Origin: Hyphomicrobiales bacterium | GTDB lineage: Bacteria; Pseudomonadota; Alphaproteobacteria; Rhizobiales; Xanthobacteraceae | Reading direction: 5' to 3' | NCBI GenBank assembly: GCA_013911975.1 | Contig: JACESF010000022.1 | Coordinates: forward strand, 1-57,086 | Length of the DNA stretch: 57,086 nt | Part shown: one piece after another, positions 1 to 8,388 of the stretch | Numbering within the stretch: position 1 is the first letter of the stretch | Layout: each line of letters starts with the position of its first letter | Notes under the pieces: model-generated | The model's input: only the letters and a program-made list of their open reading frames with translations | Database searches by the model: none | What the model was told of the DNA's origin: nothing | Program-made: the position numbers and the translations under genes

Positions 1-70
1 CGGCCGCCGCGCATGCAGACACTGTCACAATGGGTTTCACGGGCCGGACCTTCTTTACCAAGACAGGAGT

Positions 71-110
71 TTCACCCCTTATGTCCCCCACTCAGTGCAT
101 AAAGGGTGAA
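71..110. repeat. Inverted repeat, 13-bp arms, in the gene-free left edge
   Basis: The arms TTCACCCCTTATG (71-83) and CATAAAGGGTGAA (98-110) pair over 13 bp with one mismatch around a 14-nt loop. It lies in the stretch 1-269, where I find no convincing gene; the short open frames there have no family resemblance. It could be an operator or an RNA hairpin for a gene beyond the left edge. No U-tract follows on either strand, so a classical terminator is unlikely. Confidence 0.45.
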
Positions 111-269
111 GAGGCGTCACGCCACGGGTAATTGAGCAGGACTGCGTTGCTTTTGGGGCAGGCGCGGCCCAGTTCCCGCTTGCCGCAGTGGCAAGTGGCG
201 CGACATTTCTCCTCAGGGCCCTCGCCGGGCCCCATGGCCGCGACGGAAGCCCTTGGGGAAGGCGCGGGC

Positions 270-1187
270 TCACCAGCGGCGGGGTGCGGCGCCCGAGGCG
301 GCCAGGACCAGCGTCGTCCAGCCCGCGATGGAGCGCCGCCGCACCAGCTTGAGCCCCTGGTCGCGATAGGCGGCGAGCGCCGCATTGGCGTGGGAATCCA
401 GCAGGCCCGAGAGCACCACCCGGCCGCCCGGCGCCAGCAGGCCCGCGAGGGGCCGCGCCAGCCGCTTGAGGGGCGGCAGCAGGATGTTGGCGAGGATGAG
501 GTCGTAGGGGCCGGCATTGCGCAGAGCGGGCGCGTCGATGCCCGGCGCCAGGACGCAGGTGACGAACGGCGCCGCCCCGTTGGCGCGGGCATTCTCCCGT
601 GCGGTGCGCACCGCGACGCCGTCGATGTCGCCGGCCATGACCGGGCTGCGCAGCAGCCGCGCGGCGGCGATGGCGAGCACGCCCGTGCCGGTTCCCACGT
701 CCAGGATGCGGCGCGGGCGGCCCTTGCGGGCCTCGTCCACGATGGCGGCGAGGCAGCCCTGGGTGGTGCCGTGATGGCCCGTGCCGAAGGCGAGCGCCGC
801 CTCGATCTCGATGCCGATGCCGTTGACCGGCACCTTCTCGCGGTCATGGGAGCCGTGGACATGGAACGGCCCCACCCGCACCGGCGCGAGCCCTTCCAGG
901 GAGGCGGCGATCCAGTCCTTCTCCTGGAGCGCGCCGAACTCGGCGGTCGCGGCCAGCGCCTCGCCGGCGGCCACGCCCACGAGGTCGCGCATCATGTCCG
1001 GGTCGAAGGCGGCGCCCGCATAGGCTTCCATGGCCCAGTGGCCCTCGCTCAGCTCGAAGCTGGCCACCGCCACCTCGGCCGGGTCGAAGGTCTCGGCGAT
1101 CAGGTCGGCGATGCGCCGGGTCTCGGCCTCAGACGCTTCCACGCGCATGAAGTGAGTGGCGTCGTTGGGCAGCAGGCCTTCCAGCAT
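270..1187 (-). CDS. prmA: Ribosomal protein L11 methyltransferase PrmA
   Basis: Product of 305 aa. PrmA trimethylates ribosomal protein L11 with S-adenosylmethionine in the cytoplasm. The C-terminal half holds the class I methyltransferase motif I (ILDVGTGTGVLAIAA), preceded by the PrmA-typical ALAFGTGHHGTTQGCL segment and followed by DLILANILLPPL, which matches the PrmA post-motif. The N-terminal 120 residues form the L11-recognition domain (ADLIAETFDP, then EKDWIAASLEGLAPVRVGPFHVHG). The open frame extends far upstream but the family begins near MLEGLLPN, so the ATG at 1187 is used. It is the last gene of a minus-strand series after the GGDEF-like gene (26-bp gap). Confidence 0.95.
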   Translation of the reverse strand: MLEGLLPNDATHFMRVEASEAETRRIADLIAETFDPAEVAVASFELSEGHWAMEAYAGAAFDPDMMRDLVGVAAGEALAATAEFGALQEKDWIAASLEGLAPVRVGPFHVHGSHDREKVPVNGIGIEIEAALAFGTGHHGTTQGCLAAIVDEARKGRPRRILDVGTGTGVLAIAAARLLRSPVMAGDIDGVAVRTARENARANGAAPFVTCVLAPGIDAPALRNAGPYDLILANILLPPLKRLARPLAGLLAPGGRVVLSGLLDSHANAALAAYRDQGLKLVRRRSIAGWTTLVLAASGAAPRRW

Positions 1188-1213
1188 TCGTCTCGCGTCC
1201 AGCAACCGTGGGC

Positions 1214-2434
1214 TCAGCCCTCGAAGGCGCCGACCACGCGGCCGGTCCCCTGGGCCCTGGCGGCATAGACCCTCCGCTCGGCTGCCGACAAGAGGCGCAG
1301 GGCACTTTCTCCGTCCGAGGGGGCGGTGGCGATGCCGATGGCATAGGCGGGCAGCGGCGTTCCGTCCCGCAGCGCCGGGTTGCCGTCGATGCGCTGGCGC
1401 ATCATGGAGGCGACGTGGAACGCCGCCTGGTGGGGCAGGCCGGGGGCGAGCACGGCGAGCATGTCCGTGTCGGCCCGCACCACATAATCGCCGGTGCGCA
1501 GCCCCTCGTTCGCGGCCTCCACCATCTGGCGCAGGGTGGCGGTGGCGGCGGCGCGGTTGCTGGTGCGCAGCGTCTCCAGGTCGATGGACACGAGGAGCAG
1601 GCTCAGCGGCCGGCCCGTGGTGACGCTGACGCTCAGCAGGTCCTGGAGCAGCACGTCGAAGCGCGAGCGGTGGAAGGCGCCGGTTTCCGTGTCGTGGCGC
1701 ACCGTGCCCTTGGCGAAGCGCAGGCGGCCGAGCTCGGCGGCGGGGGCGGCGGCGATGCCCTCCACCTTGCGCAGATAGAAGACCATGAGCCCCGCATAGA
1801 AGGCGGTGGCGGCGATCTTGCCGAGCCAGTTGCCGAGCCCCACCCCCAGCGGCACGTCGAGCCCGAAATGCAAGGCGGGGAAGAACAGGATCTGGTCGAA
1901 GGTGCAGGCGGCCACGAGCGTCAGCCACAGGGACAGCCACAGCCGCTCCCGCAGGCGCACCATCAGCCAGTCGAACAGGCGGAAGATGAAGGCGCACTCG
2001 ATGAACACCAGCAGCGTGCCCCACAGCATCAGGGCGGCCATCTGGTTCAGGAAGGAGATGTCCGCCGGCCGGCTGTAGGGCAGGCGGGTATGGTCGAAGC
2101 CCAGGAGCGCGCCCACCATCATGAGCAGGAACGACCCCAGCAGCAGGCCGTAGACCGGCTGGCGCGCGACGAAGGTGCCCTCGCACAGATAGGTGAGCAG
2201 GATCAGGCTGATGAAACCCGCATAGAGCACCACGCCCCCGGGCGACACGCCGAGGCCGAACGGCATCTGGAAGAAGAAGGAGGAGCCGAGATAGACGGCG
2301 ATGAAATGCAGCGTGCCCAGCGCGCAGAACAGGCCGCCGATGCCGATGTAGCGGCGGGCCCGGAACAGCGCCAGCATGAGGCCGAAATAGACCGCCATGT
2401 CGGCGAACAGCAGGACGAAATTGTTGATCAGCAT
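1214..2434 (-). CDS. Membrane protein with degenerate GGDEF domain
   Basis: About 406 aa from the ATG at 2434. An in-frame upstream start at 2485 would add 17 polar residues; the hydrophobic helix begins directly after MLINN, so I prefer the shorter form. Residues 1-225 contain roughly seven hydrophobic segments, an integral-membrane sensor-like module. Residues about 240-400 follow the GGDEF fold (HDTETGAFHRSRFD start, LLLVSIDLE, and the A-Y-A-I-G-I-A strand). The signature GGDEF is replaced by ADTDM (321-325, in VRADTDMLAVLAPG), so the catalytic Gly-Gly and the usual Glu are missing. Inference: it is not an active diguanylate cyclase and may bind GTP or c-di-GMP, or act as a scaffold. Confidence 0.8.
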   Translation of the reverse strand: MLINNFVLLFADMAVYFGLMLALFRARRYIGIGGLFCALGTLHFIAVYLGSSFFFQMPFGLGVSPGGVVLYAGFISLILLTYLCEGTFVARQPVYGLLLGSFLLMMVGALLGFDHTRLPYSRPADISFLNQMAALMLWGTLLVFIECAFIFRLFDWLMVRLRERLWLSLWLTLVAACTFDQILFFPALHFGLDVPLGVGLGNWLGKIAATAFYAGLMVFYLRKVEGIAAAPAAELGRLRFAKGTVRHDTETGAFHRSRFDVLLQDLLSVSVTTGRPLSLLLVSIDLETLRTSNRAAATATLRQMVEAANEGLRTGDYVVRADTDMLAVLAPGLPHQAAFHVASMMRQRIDGNPALRDGTPLPAYAIGIATAPSDGESALRLLSAAERRVYAARAQGTGRVVGAFEG

Positions 2435-2557
2435 CGGCCGGAAGCCTGCCCTCGGCGGCCTGCAATGGGATGCCGCCCGCGTCATGAACCCGTGTCGATC
2501 CCCTGCGGGGGAGATCGGTAGAGTAATGCCGCCGACGGGGGAAGGGAAGGGCGGTGC

Positions 2558-4939
2558 TCAGGCCCGCTCGACGAAGCTTTCCAGGACCCGCTTCTCGCCT
2601 GCCTTCTCGAACTGGACGGTGAGCTTGTTGCCGTCCACGTCGGCCACGTGGCCGTAGCCGAACTTCTGGTGGAACACTCGCTCGCCCACCGCATAGGCGG
2701 ACGCGGTGCCGGTGGAGGCGGCGATCAGCGTGCCCTCGATCACCGGCCCGCCGCGCCCCTGCCCGTAGGGCGCGCCCCGGTCGGCGAAGCCGCTGGCGCG
2801 GGCCGTCTGGGCGCGCTGCCAGCCGGGCGTGGAATAGGTGGAGGTGAAGGGCTCGGCCTTGTCGAACCGGCTCCCGCCCGTGCCGCCATAGCCGCCGCCA
2901 TAGGCGGAGCCGCCGCCCCAGCCGAGGCCGCCCTTGGATTCCGCCACCCGCACATGGGCGTCGGGCAGCTCGTCCAGGAAGCGGCTCGGCACGGTGGAAT
3001 TCCACATGCCGTGGATGCGCCGGTTGGAGGCGAAATACACCCGGGCCGAGCGCCGGGCGCGGGTGATGCCCACATAGGCGAGCCGCCGCTCCTCCTCCAG
3101 GCCCGCCTTGCCCTGTTCGTCCAGGGCGCGCTGGTGGGGGAACAGGCCCTCCTCCCAGCCGGGCAGGAAGACGGTGTCGAATTCCAGCCCCTTGGCGGAA
3201 TGCAGCGTCATGATCTGCACCGCGTCCTCGCCCGCGCCGTTGTCGGCGTCCATGACGAGGGAGATGTGTTCGAGGAAGCCCTGGAGGTTCTCGAACGGCT
3301 CCATGGAGCGCACCAGTTCCTTCAGGTTTTCCAGGCGCCCGGCGGCCTCGGCGGAGCGGTCCTTCTGCCACATCTCCGTATAGCCGCTCTCGTCGAGGAC
3401 GATCTCGGCCAGCTCGGTGTGGGGCAATTGGCGGGCCTGGGCGCGCCAGCGCTCGAAGCTGTCGAGGACGCCGCGCAAGGTGGCGCGCACCTTGGGCTTC
3501 ATCTCCTCGCTTTCGGTGAGCAGGCGCGCCGCCTCCTGGAGCGGCACGGCGGCGCCGCGCGCCACGTCGTGGATCTGCTTCACGGTGGCATCGCCGATGC
3601 CGCGCTTGGGCACGTTGACGATGCGCTCGAAGGCGAGGTCGTCGCTGGCGGACTGGATGCAGCGCAGATAGGCCAGCGCATCGCGGATTTCCGCCCGCTC
3701 GTAGAAGCGCGGCCCGCCGATGACGCGATAGGGCATGCCGAGCGTGACGAAGCGTTCTTCAAACTCGCGCATCTGGAACGAGGCGCGCACCAGGATCGCC
3801 ACCTGGGAGAGCGCGTGCCCGGAGCGCTGGAGCGCCTCGATCTCGTCGCCGATGGCCCGTGCCTCCTCGCCGGAATCCCAGGCGCCGGTGACGCTCACAT
3901 GCTCGCCCATCTCCCCTTCGGAGAACAGGGTCTTGCCGAGCCGGCCCTGGTTGTTGGCGATGAGATGCGCCGCCGCGCCCAGGATGTGTCCCGTGGAGCG
4001 GTAGTTGCGCTCCAGCCGGATCACCTTGGCGCCGGGGAAATCGCTCTCGAAGCGCAGGATGTTGTCCACCTCCGCGCCGCGCCAGCCATAGATGGACTGG
4101 TCGTCGTCGCCCACGCAGCACACGTTGCGCGATCCCTGGGCCAGCAGGCGCAGCCAGAGATACTGGGCGACGTTGGTGTCCTGGTATTCATCCACCAGCA
4201 GGTATTTGAAGCGGCGGTGATAGTCCGCCAGCACGTCCGGATTCTCGCGGAACAGGCGGATGCCCTCCAGCAGGAGGTCGCCGAAATCCACCGCGTTCAG
4301 CGCCTTCAGCCGCGCCTGGTAGGCGGCGTAGAGCATCTGCCCCCGCCCGTTGGCGAAGGCCGATCCCTCGCCCGCGGGCACGAGTTCCGGCCACAGGCCC
4401 CGGTTCTTCCAGCCATCGATGGTGGCGGCCAGCAGCCGGGCGGGCCAGCGCTTCTCGTCGATGCCCTCGGCGGCGAGGAGCTGCTTCAGGAGGCGGATCT
4501 GGTCGTCCGTGTCGAGGATGGTGAAGCCGCTCTTCAGCCCCACCAGTTCGTAATGCCGGCGCAGGATGCGCACGCCGATGGAATGGAAGGTGCCGAGCCA
4601 GGGCATGCCCTCCACCGCGTCGCCCACCATGGCGTGGATGCGTTCCTTCATCTCCCGCGCGGCCTTGTTGGTGAAGGTCACCACCAGGATCTGGGAGGGG
4701 AAGGCGCGGCCTTGGGCGAGGATGTGCGCGACGCGGGCGGTGAGCACGCGCGTCTTGCCCGTGCCCGCGCCCGCCAGAACCAGGAGCGGCCCGTCGAGGG
4801 TTTCCACCGCCTCGCGCTGCTCGGGGTTCAGCCCCTCCAGAAAAGCGGGGTTTGGCCGACCGCCCGCCCGCGCGCGCTCGGCGATGCCGCCCGGGCGAAG
4901 GGCCGGGGGCTCGGGCGCGTCAGGGGGCAGGGACGGCAT
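2558..4939 (-). CDS. uvrD: ATP-dependent DNA helicase, UvrD/PcrA family
   Basis: About 793 aa. Superfamily 1A 3'-5' helicase for repair and replication restart. Motifs in order: Q-motif region LNPEQREAV, Walker A GAGTGKT (57-63), VTFTNKAAREM (Ia), LVDEYQDTN (II), VGDDDQSIYGWRGA (III), LERNYRST (IV), MTLHSAKGLEFDTVFLPG (V) and RRLAYVGITRAR (VI). The C-terminus is a Gly-rich linker followed by a Tudor-like end, VFHQKFGYGHVADVDGNKL, as in PcrA/UvrD. The frame stays open for 95 more codons upstream, but those translate the dispersed palindromic repeat, so the ATG at 4939 before PSLPPDAPEP is chosen. UvrD versus PcrA naming cannot be settled here. Confidence 0.93.
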   Translation of the reverse strand: MPSLPPDAPEPPALRPGGIAERARAGGRPNPAFLEGLNPEQREAVETLDGPLLVLAGAGTGKTRVLTARVAHILAQGRAFPSQILVVTFTNKAAREMKERIHAMVGDAVEGMPWLGTFHSIGVRILRRHYELVGLKSGFTILDTDDQIRLLKQLLAAEGIDEKRWPARLLAATIDGWKNRGLWPELVPAGEGSAFANGRGQMLYAAYQARLKALNAVDFGDLLLEGIRLFRENPDVLADYHRRFKYLLVDEYQDTNVAQYLWLRLLAQGSRNVCCVGDDDQSIYGWRGAEVDNILRFESDFPGAKVIRLERNYRSTGHILGAAAHLIANNQGRLGKTLFSEGEMGEHVSVTGAWDSGEEARAIGDEIEALQRSGHALSQVAILVRASFQMREFEERFVTLGMPYRVIGGPRFYERAEIRDALAYLRCIQSASDDLAFERIVNVPKRGIGDATVKQIHDVARGAAVPLQEAARLLTESEEMKPKVRATLRGVLDSFERWRAQARQLPHTELAEIVLDESGYTEMWQKDRSAEAAGRLENLKELVRSMEPFENLQGFLEHISLVMDADNGAGEDAVQIMTLHSAKGLEFDTVFLPGWEEGLFPHQRALDEQGKAGLEEERRLAYVGITRARRSARVYFASNRRIHGMWNSTVPSRFLDELPDAHVRVAESKGGLGWGGGSAYGGGYGGTGGSRFDKAEPFTSTYSTPGWQRAQTARASGFADRGAPYGQGRGGPVIEGTLIAASTGTASAYAVGERVFHQKFGYGHVADVDGNKLTVQFEKAGEKRVLESFVERA

Positions 4940-5116
4940 CTTTTCAGGCAAGCCAGCCAACGGGTCTCTTCCTCGCGGGGAACCGCGCGTGATTCTCCTA
5001 ATGAGAACAAAATGGCATCGGAAGGGCCGGATTGCGAGGGGGGCGGCGAATCGGACGGAAAGCTGTGAAGAACCCGGGACGGATCGGCGATCCCCGCTTG
5101 GGATGCGTGCACTAGG

Positions 5117-5230
5117 GCCGTCATGGCCGGGCTTGTCCCGGGCATCCACGGGCCATCGCTGGGCAATGCCGTTTGAGGTCCGCGCCGCCGGTGCCGTGGG
5201 GATGGCCGGGACAAGTCCGGCCATGACGGC
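5117..5230. repeat. Dispersed palindromic repeat, copy 1 (uvrD upstream)
   Basis: A 114-bp imperfect inverted repeat. The left arm contains GTCATGGCCGGGCTTGTCCC and the right arm GGGACAAGTCCGGCCATGAC. It fills most of the 312-bp gap between the helicase and the class II aldolase gene (4940-5251), where no other gene is seen. A second copy with the same arms but a different centre lies at 51643-51740. Translated, its arms give the MAGLVPAI / RDKPGHDG peptides familiar as spurious N-termini in alphaproteobacterial annotations. Confidence 0.85.
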
Positions 5231-5251
5231 GGTTCCTGGTGGCGACCCATC

Positions 5252-5944
5252 CTAGGGATGGTCGTGCCCGTCATGGTCCGCGTGCGCGGGAAGCTCCACG
5301 CCGAACACGCGCACCAGTTCCTCCACCTGCGCCGGGCTGAGGAGGCGCGGATTGAGGTTGCGCAGCAGGAGATAGAGCTTGGCCGTCTCCTCCAGCTCCT
5401 CGGTGGCATAGACCGCCGCCTCCAGCGTGTCGCCCGCCACCACCGGCCCGTGATTGGCCAGGAGCACCGAGGCATAGCGCCCCGCGAGGCCCTTGATGGC
5501 CCCCGCCACCGCCGGGTCGCCCGGCCGGTAATAGGGCAGCAGCGCCACCTGCCCGGCGCGCATGAGGGAATAGGGGGTCAGCGCGGGCAGGACCGATTTC
5601 GGATCCACCTCCGGCAGCATGGAGACCGCCACCGCATGGGTGGAATGAAGATGCACGATGGCGCGGGCCTTGGCGCGGGTCTCGTAGAGCGCGCCGTGCA
5701 GCGGCATTTCCTTGGTGGGCGCCGCGCCGGAGAGAAGCCGCCCGGAGGCATCCAGCCGCGAGAGGCCGGCGGGGTCGAGGAAGCCGAGGCTGGCATTGGT
5801 GGGCGTCACCAGCCAGCCGCCGTCGTCGAGCCGCACGGAGATGTTGCCGGAGGAGCCGGGGGTGAGCCCGCGCTCGAACAGGGAGCGGGCGAAGCGGCAG
5901 ATGTCCTCGCGCAGGCGTGTTTCCGACGGGCCGAACTCAGACAT
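5252..5944 (-). CDS. otnC: Class II aldolase family, probable 3-oxo-tetronate 4-phosphate decarboxylase
   Basis: Product of 230 aa. It has the class II aldolase/adducin fold: TPGSSGNISVRLDDGGWLVTP near residue 30, the metal-binding HLHSTH motif near residue 100 and ANHGPVVAG near residue 155 with its third His. Family knowledge: OtnC decarboxylates 3-oxo-tetronate 4-phosphate to dihydroxyacetone phosphate with a divalent metal. The assignment rests on neighbours: it is divergent (131-bp gap) from LtnD and OtnK homologues. The C-terminus is His/Asp-rich (HADHDGHDHP), which is unusual and could bind metal. Fuculose-phosphate aldolase is the alternative within the same fold. Confidence 0.8.
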   Translation of the reverse strand: MSEFGPSETRLREDICRFARSLFERGLTPGSSGNISVRLDDGGWLVTPTNASLGFLDPAGLSRLDASGRLLSGAAPTKEMPLHGALYETRAKARAIVHLHSTHAVAVSMLPEVDPKSVLPALTPYSLMRAGQVALLPYYRPGDPAVAGAIKGLAGRYASVLLANHGPVVAGDTLEAAVYATEELEETAKLYLLLRNLNPRLLSPAQVEELVRVFGVELPAHADHDGHDHP

Positions 5945-6075
5945 GGCCGATCCTCTTCCGGATCCGCTCCCGGATCCTCCCCTTGGCAGCGGGACATATC
6001 CCGACGTACCAAGGGAAGGAAGTCAAAACGATTCAATAAGCCGGCCGCAAGCAGCCGGCAGCCAGGGAGGCGAGG

Positions 6076-6987
6076 ATGACGGCACCCCTCAAGGCGGCTG
6101 TGTTCGGTCTCGGGTCCATGGGCGGCGGCATGGCCCGCTCGCTCCTGCGGGGCGGCTTTTCGGTGACGGGCTTCGACCCCGCCGCTGCGACCGTGGAAGC
6201 CTTCGCGGCCGAGGGCGGAACGGGGGCGGGGAATGCGCGCGACGCGGCCTCCGGCGCCGACATCGCGGTGAGCGTGGTGGTGAACGCTGCGCAGACCGAG
6301 GCGCTGCTGTTCGGCCCCGAAGGCATCGCCGAGACCTTGCCCGAGGGCGCCGTCTTCCTCTCCTGCGCCACCATGGCGCCGGAAGTGGCGCGCGACCTCG
6401 CCGCGCGACTGGAGGCGAGCGGCCGCCTTTATCTGGACGCGCCCATTTCCGGCGGTGCGGCGCGGGCGGCCACGGGCGCGCTCACCGTGCTCGCCTCCGG
6501 CAGCCCTGCCGCCTTTGTCCGGGCCCGACCGGCACTCGATGCCATGGCCGCCAAGATCTATGAGCTGGGCGACGCCCCCGGCACGGGCGCGGCCTTCAAG
6601 ATGATCAATCAATTGCTCGCGGGGGTGCATATCGCCGCCGCCAGCGAGGCCTTCGCCTTCGCCGCGCGCCAGGGGCTGGACCTTCCCAAGGTCTATGAGG
6701 TCATCACCGCCTCGGCGGGCAATTCCTGGATGTTCGAGAACCGCATGCCCCATGTGCTGGCGGGGGATTACCGGCCGCTGAGCGCCGTGGACATCTTCGT
6801 GAAGGATCTCGGCATCGTGCAGGACATGGCGCGGGGCGCCAGATACCCCGTGCCGCTGGCCGCCGCCGCGCTCCAGATGTTCCTGGCCGCCTCGGGCGCG
6901 GGCATGGGGCGCGACGACGACGCCTCGGTGGCCCGCATCTATGCGCAGCTCTCGGGCACCCGCCTGCCCGGACAGGCGGGAGACTGA
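6076..6987 (+). CDS. ltnD: L-threonate-type dehydrogenase (beta-hydroxyacid dehydrogenase family)
   Basis: Product of 303 aa. The NAD-binding Rossmann motif FGLGSMGGGMA starts at residue 10. The substrate motif DAPISGGAARAATGAL is near residue 122. The helix with the catalytic Lys is in AAFKMINQLLAGVHIAAASEA near residue 175. Known LtnD oxidises L-threonate to 2-oxo-tetronate. The 3-bp gap to the 3-oxo-tetronate kinase and the divergent OtnC homologue support this rather than a 3-hydroxyisobutyrate role. The isomerase OtnI, which would link the two oxo-acids, is not in the window. Confidence 0.85.
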   Translation: MTAPLKAAVFGLGSMGGGMARSLLRGGFSVTGFDPAAATVEAFAAEGGTGAGNARDAASGADIAVSVVVNAAQTEALLFGPEGIAETLPEGAVFLSCATMAPEVARDLAARLEASGRLYLDAPISGGAARAATGALTVLASGSPAAFVRARPALDAMAAKIYELGDAPGTGAAFKMINQLLAGVHIAAASEAFAFAARQGLDLPKVYEVITASAGNSWMFENRMPHVLAGDYRPLSAVDIFVKDLGIVQDMARGARYPVPLAAAALQMFLAASGAGMGRDDDASVARIYAQLSGTRLPGQAGD

Positions 6988-6990
6988 GCC

Positions 6991-8265
6991 ATGCCTCTGA
7001 TCCTGGGCGCCGTCGCCGACGACTATACCGGCGCGTCGGACCTCGCCAACACCTTCACCAAGGCGGGCCTGCGCACCGTGCAGACCATCGGCGTGCCCGA
7101 TCCGGCCCTTGCCTTGCCGGAGGTGGACGCGGTGGTGGTGGCGCTGAAAAGCCGCTCCATTCCCGCCGCCGAGGCGGTGGACCTCTCCCGCGCCGCCGCC
7201 CGCTGGCTGCGGGAGCGGGGCACGGGCCACGTGCTGTTCAAGGTCTGCTCCACCTTCGATTCCACCGACGCGGGCAATATCGGTCCGGTGACGGATGCGC
7301 TGCGGGCGGAGTGCGGGGCGGGGCCGGTGATCGTCACGCCCGCCTTCCCGGAAACCGGGCGCACGGTCTATCTGGGCCACCTGTTCGTGGGCGGAGTGCC
7401 GCTCAATGAAAGCCCGCTGAAGGATCACCCGCTCAATCCCATGCACGATGCCAATCTCGTGCGGGTGCTGAGCCGGCAAAGCGCGGCGCCCGTGGGCCTT
7501 ATCGACCTCGCCACCGTGGAGGCGGGCGCCGATGCGGTGCGCGCGCGTCTCGCCACGCTGGCGGCGCAGGGGGCCGGGGCCGCCATTGCGGACGCGGTGT
7601 TCGAGCGGCATCTGGAAGCGCTGGGCACGGCGGCGCTGGACGGCCCGCTTTCCACCGGCGCCTCGGGGCTGGGCCTCGGGCTCGCCCGCGCCCTGGTGCG
7701 TGCGGGGCGGGCGGCCCACGGGGGAGCGGACCCCGCCTTGCCTGACGTGGGCGGCCCCGCCGCTATCCTGGCGGGAAGCTGCTCCGCCGCCACCCTTGGC
7801 CAGATCGCCGAGGCGGAAAAGACCATGCCCGTCCTGCGCCTGGACGGCGAAGCGCTGGTGACGGCCGGGGCGGCGACGGTGGCTTCGGCGCTGGCCTGGG
7901 CGGGCGAGCGCCTGCCCCACGGGCCGGTCCTCATCGCCGCCAGCGGGACGCCCGCCGAGGTGGCCGCGCTCCAGGCCAGCCACGGCCGCGCCGCCTCGGG
8001 CCATGCCATCGAGCAGGCGAGCGCGGCCCTCGCGGAAGGGCTGGTGGCGGCGGGCGTGCGGCGGCTGGTCGTGGCGGGCGGCGAGACTTCCGGCGCCGTG
8101 GTGGACCGCCTGCGGCTGTCCGCGTTCCTGCTGGGGCCGGAGATCGCGCCGGGCGTTCCGGCGCTGGCCACGGTCGGCGCTCAGCCCGCCATGCGGCTCG
8201 CCTTGAAGTCCGGCAATTTCGGCGGGGCGGACTTTTTCGCGAAAGCGCTGGAAACGGTGCGCTGA
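6991..8265 (+). CDS. otnK: 3-oxo-tetronate kinase (four-carbon acid sugar kinase, DUF1537 family)
   Basis: Product of 424 aa, the normal length for the family. The N-terminal sugar-acid-binding domain has the typical GAVADDYTGASDLANTF opening. A second signature, KVCSTFDST..GNIG, lies near residue 82. The C-terminal nucleotide-binding domain carries VVAGGETSGAVVDRL (near residue 360) and ends LKSGNFGGADFF, both diagnostic. It phosphorylates 3-oxo-tetronate at O4 with ATP, feeding OtnC. It follows ltnD by 3 bp and is surely cotranscribed with it. Confidence 0.9.
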   Translation: MPLILGAVADDYTGASDLANTFTKAGLRTVQTIGVPDPALALPEVDAVVVALKSRSIPAAEAVDLSRAAARWLRERGTGHVLFKVCSTFDSTDAGNIGPVTDALRAECGAGPVIVTPAFPETGRTVYLGHLFVGGVPLNESPLKDHPLNPMHDANLVRVLSRQSAAPVGLIDLATVEAGADAVRARLATLAAQGAGAAIADAVFERHLEALGTAALDGPLSTGASGLGLGLARALVRAGRAAHGGADPALPDVGGPAAILAGSCSAATLGQIAEAEKTMPVLRLDGEALVTAGAATVASALAWAGERLPHGPVLIAASGTPAEVAALQASHGRAASGHAIEQASAALAEGLVAAGVRRLVVAGGETSGAVVDRLRLSAFLLGPEIAPGVPALATVGAQPAMRLALKSGNFGGADFFAKALETVR

Positions 8266-8297
8266 AGCGGGCGCTTACGTCCCCCATGCGCCGCGAA

Positions 8298-8323
8298 ACC
8301 CTCTCCCGCGTGCGGGGGAGGGT
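8298..8323. repeat. GC-rich hairpin, ACCCTCTCCCGC type
   Basis: ACCCTCTCCCGC faces GCGGGGGAGGGT around a 2-nt centre, between the convergent ends of the kinase and alpha/beta-hydrolase genes. The same outer sequence recurs in the clover-leaf element near 12.2 kb, so this is probably a member of a dispersed repeat family. It could act as a bidirectional terminator, although no T-run follows. Confidence 0.55.
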
Positions 8324-8388
8324 TAGGCGGGGGAACGGGCGCTTCGCGGGGTACGTAAGGGGCCGCTGAGGACCCTGTGGCCCTCTCC

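Noticed and set aside
92..235. 47-aa Cys-containing frame at the left edge (CRATCHCGKRELGRACPKSN)
   Set aside because: Tempting because of four Cys, but no ribosome-binding site, no known family, and the frame runs on into prmA antisense-type composition.
132..1268. Long open frame on the plus strand opposite prmA
   Set aside because: It is the antisense shadow of prmA: composition dominated by Arg, Gly, His and Gln, no family motif, and its end passes into the next gene.
2648..5068. 806-codon open frame antisense to the helicase
   Set aside because: High-GC antisense frame with no recognisable domain; the opposite strand carries every UvrD motif.
4940..5224. 95-codon N-terminal extension of the helicase frame
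   Set aside because: It translates the palindromic repeat (MAGLVPAIPTA, RDKPGHDG) and has no helicase similarity.
5957..5977. CCGGATCC direct duplication upstream of otnC
   Set aside because: Two close copies of an 8-mer in GC-rich DNA just outside the start; too short to support an operator.
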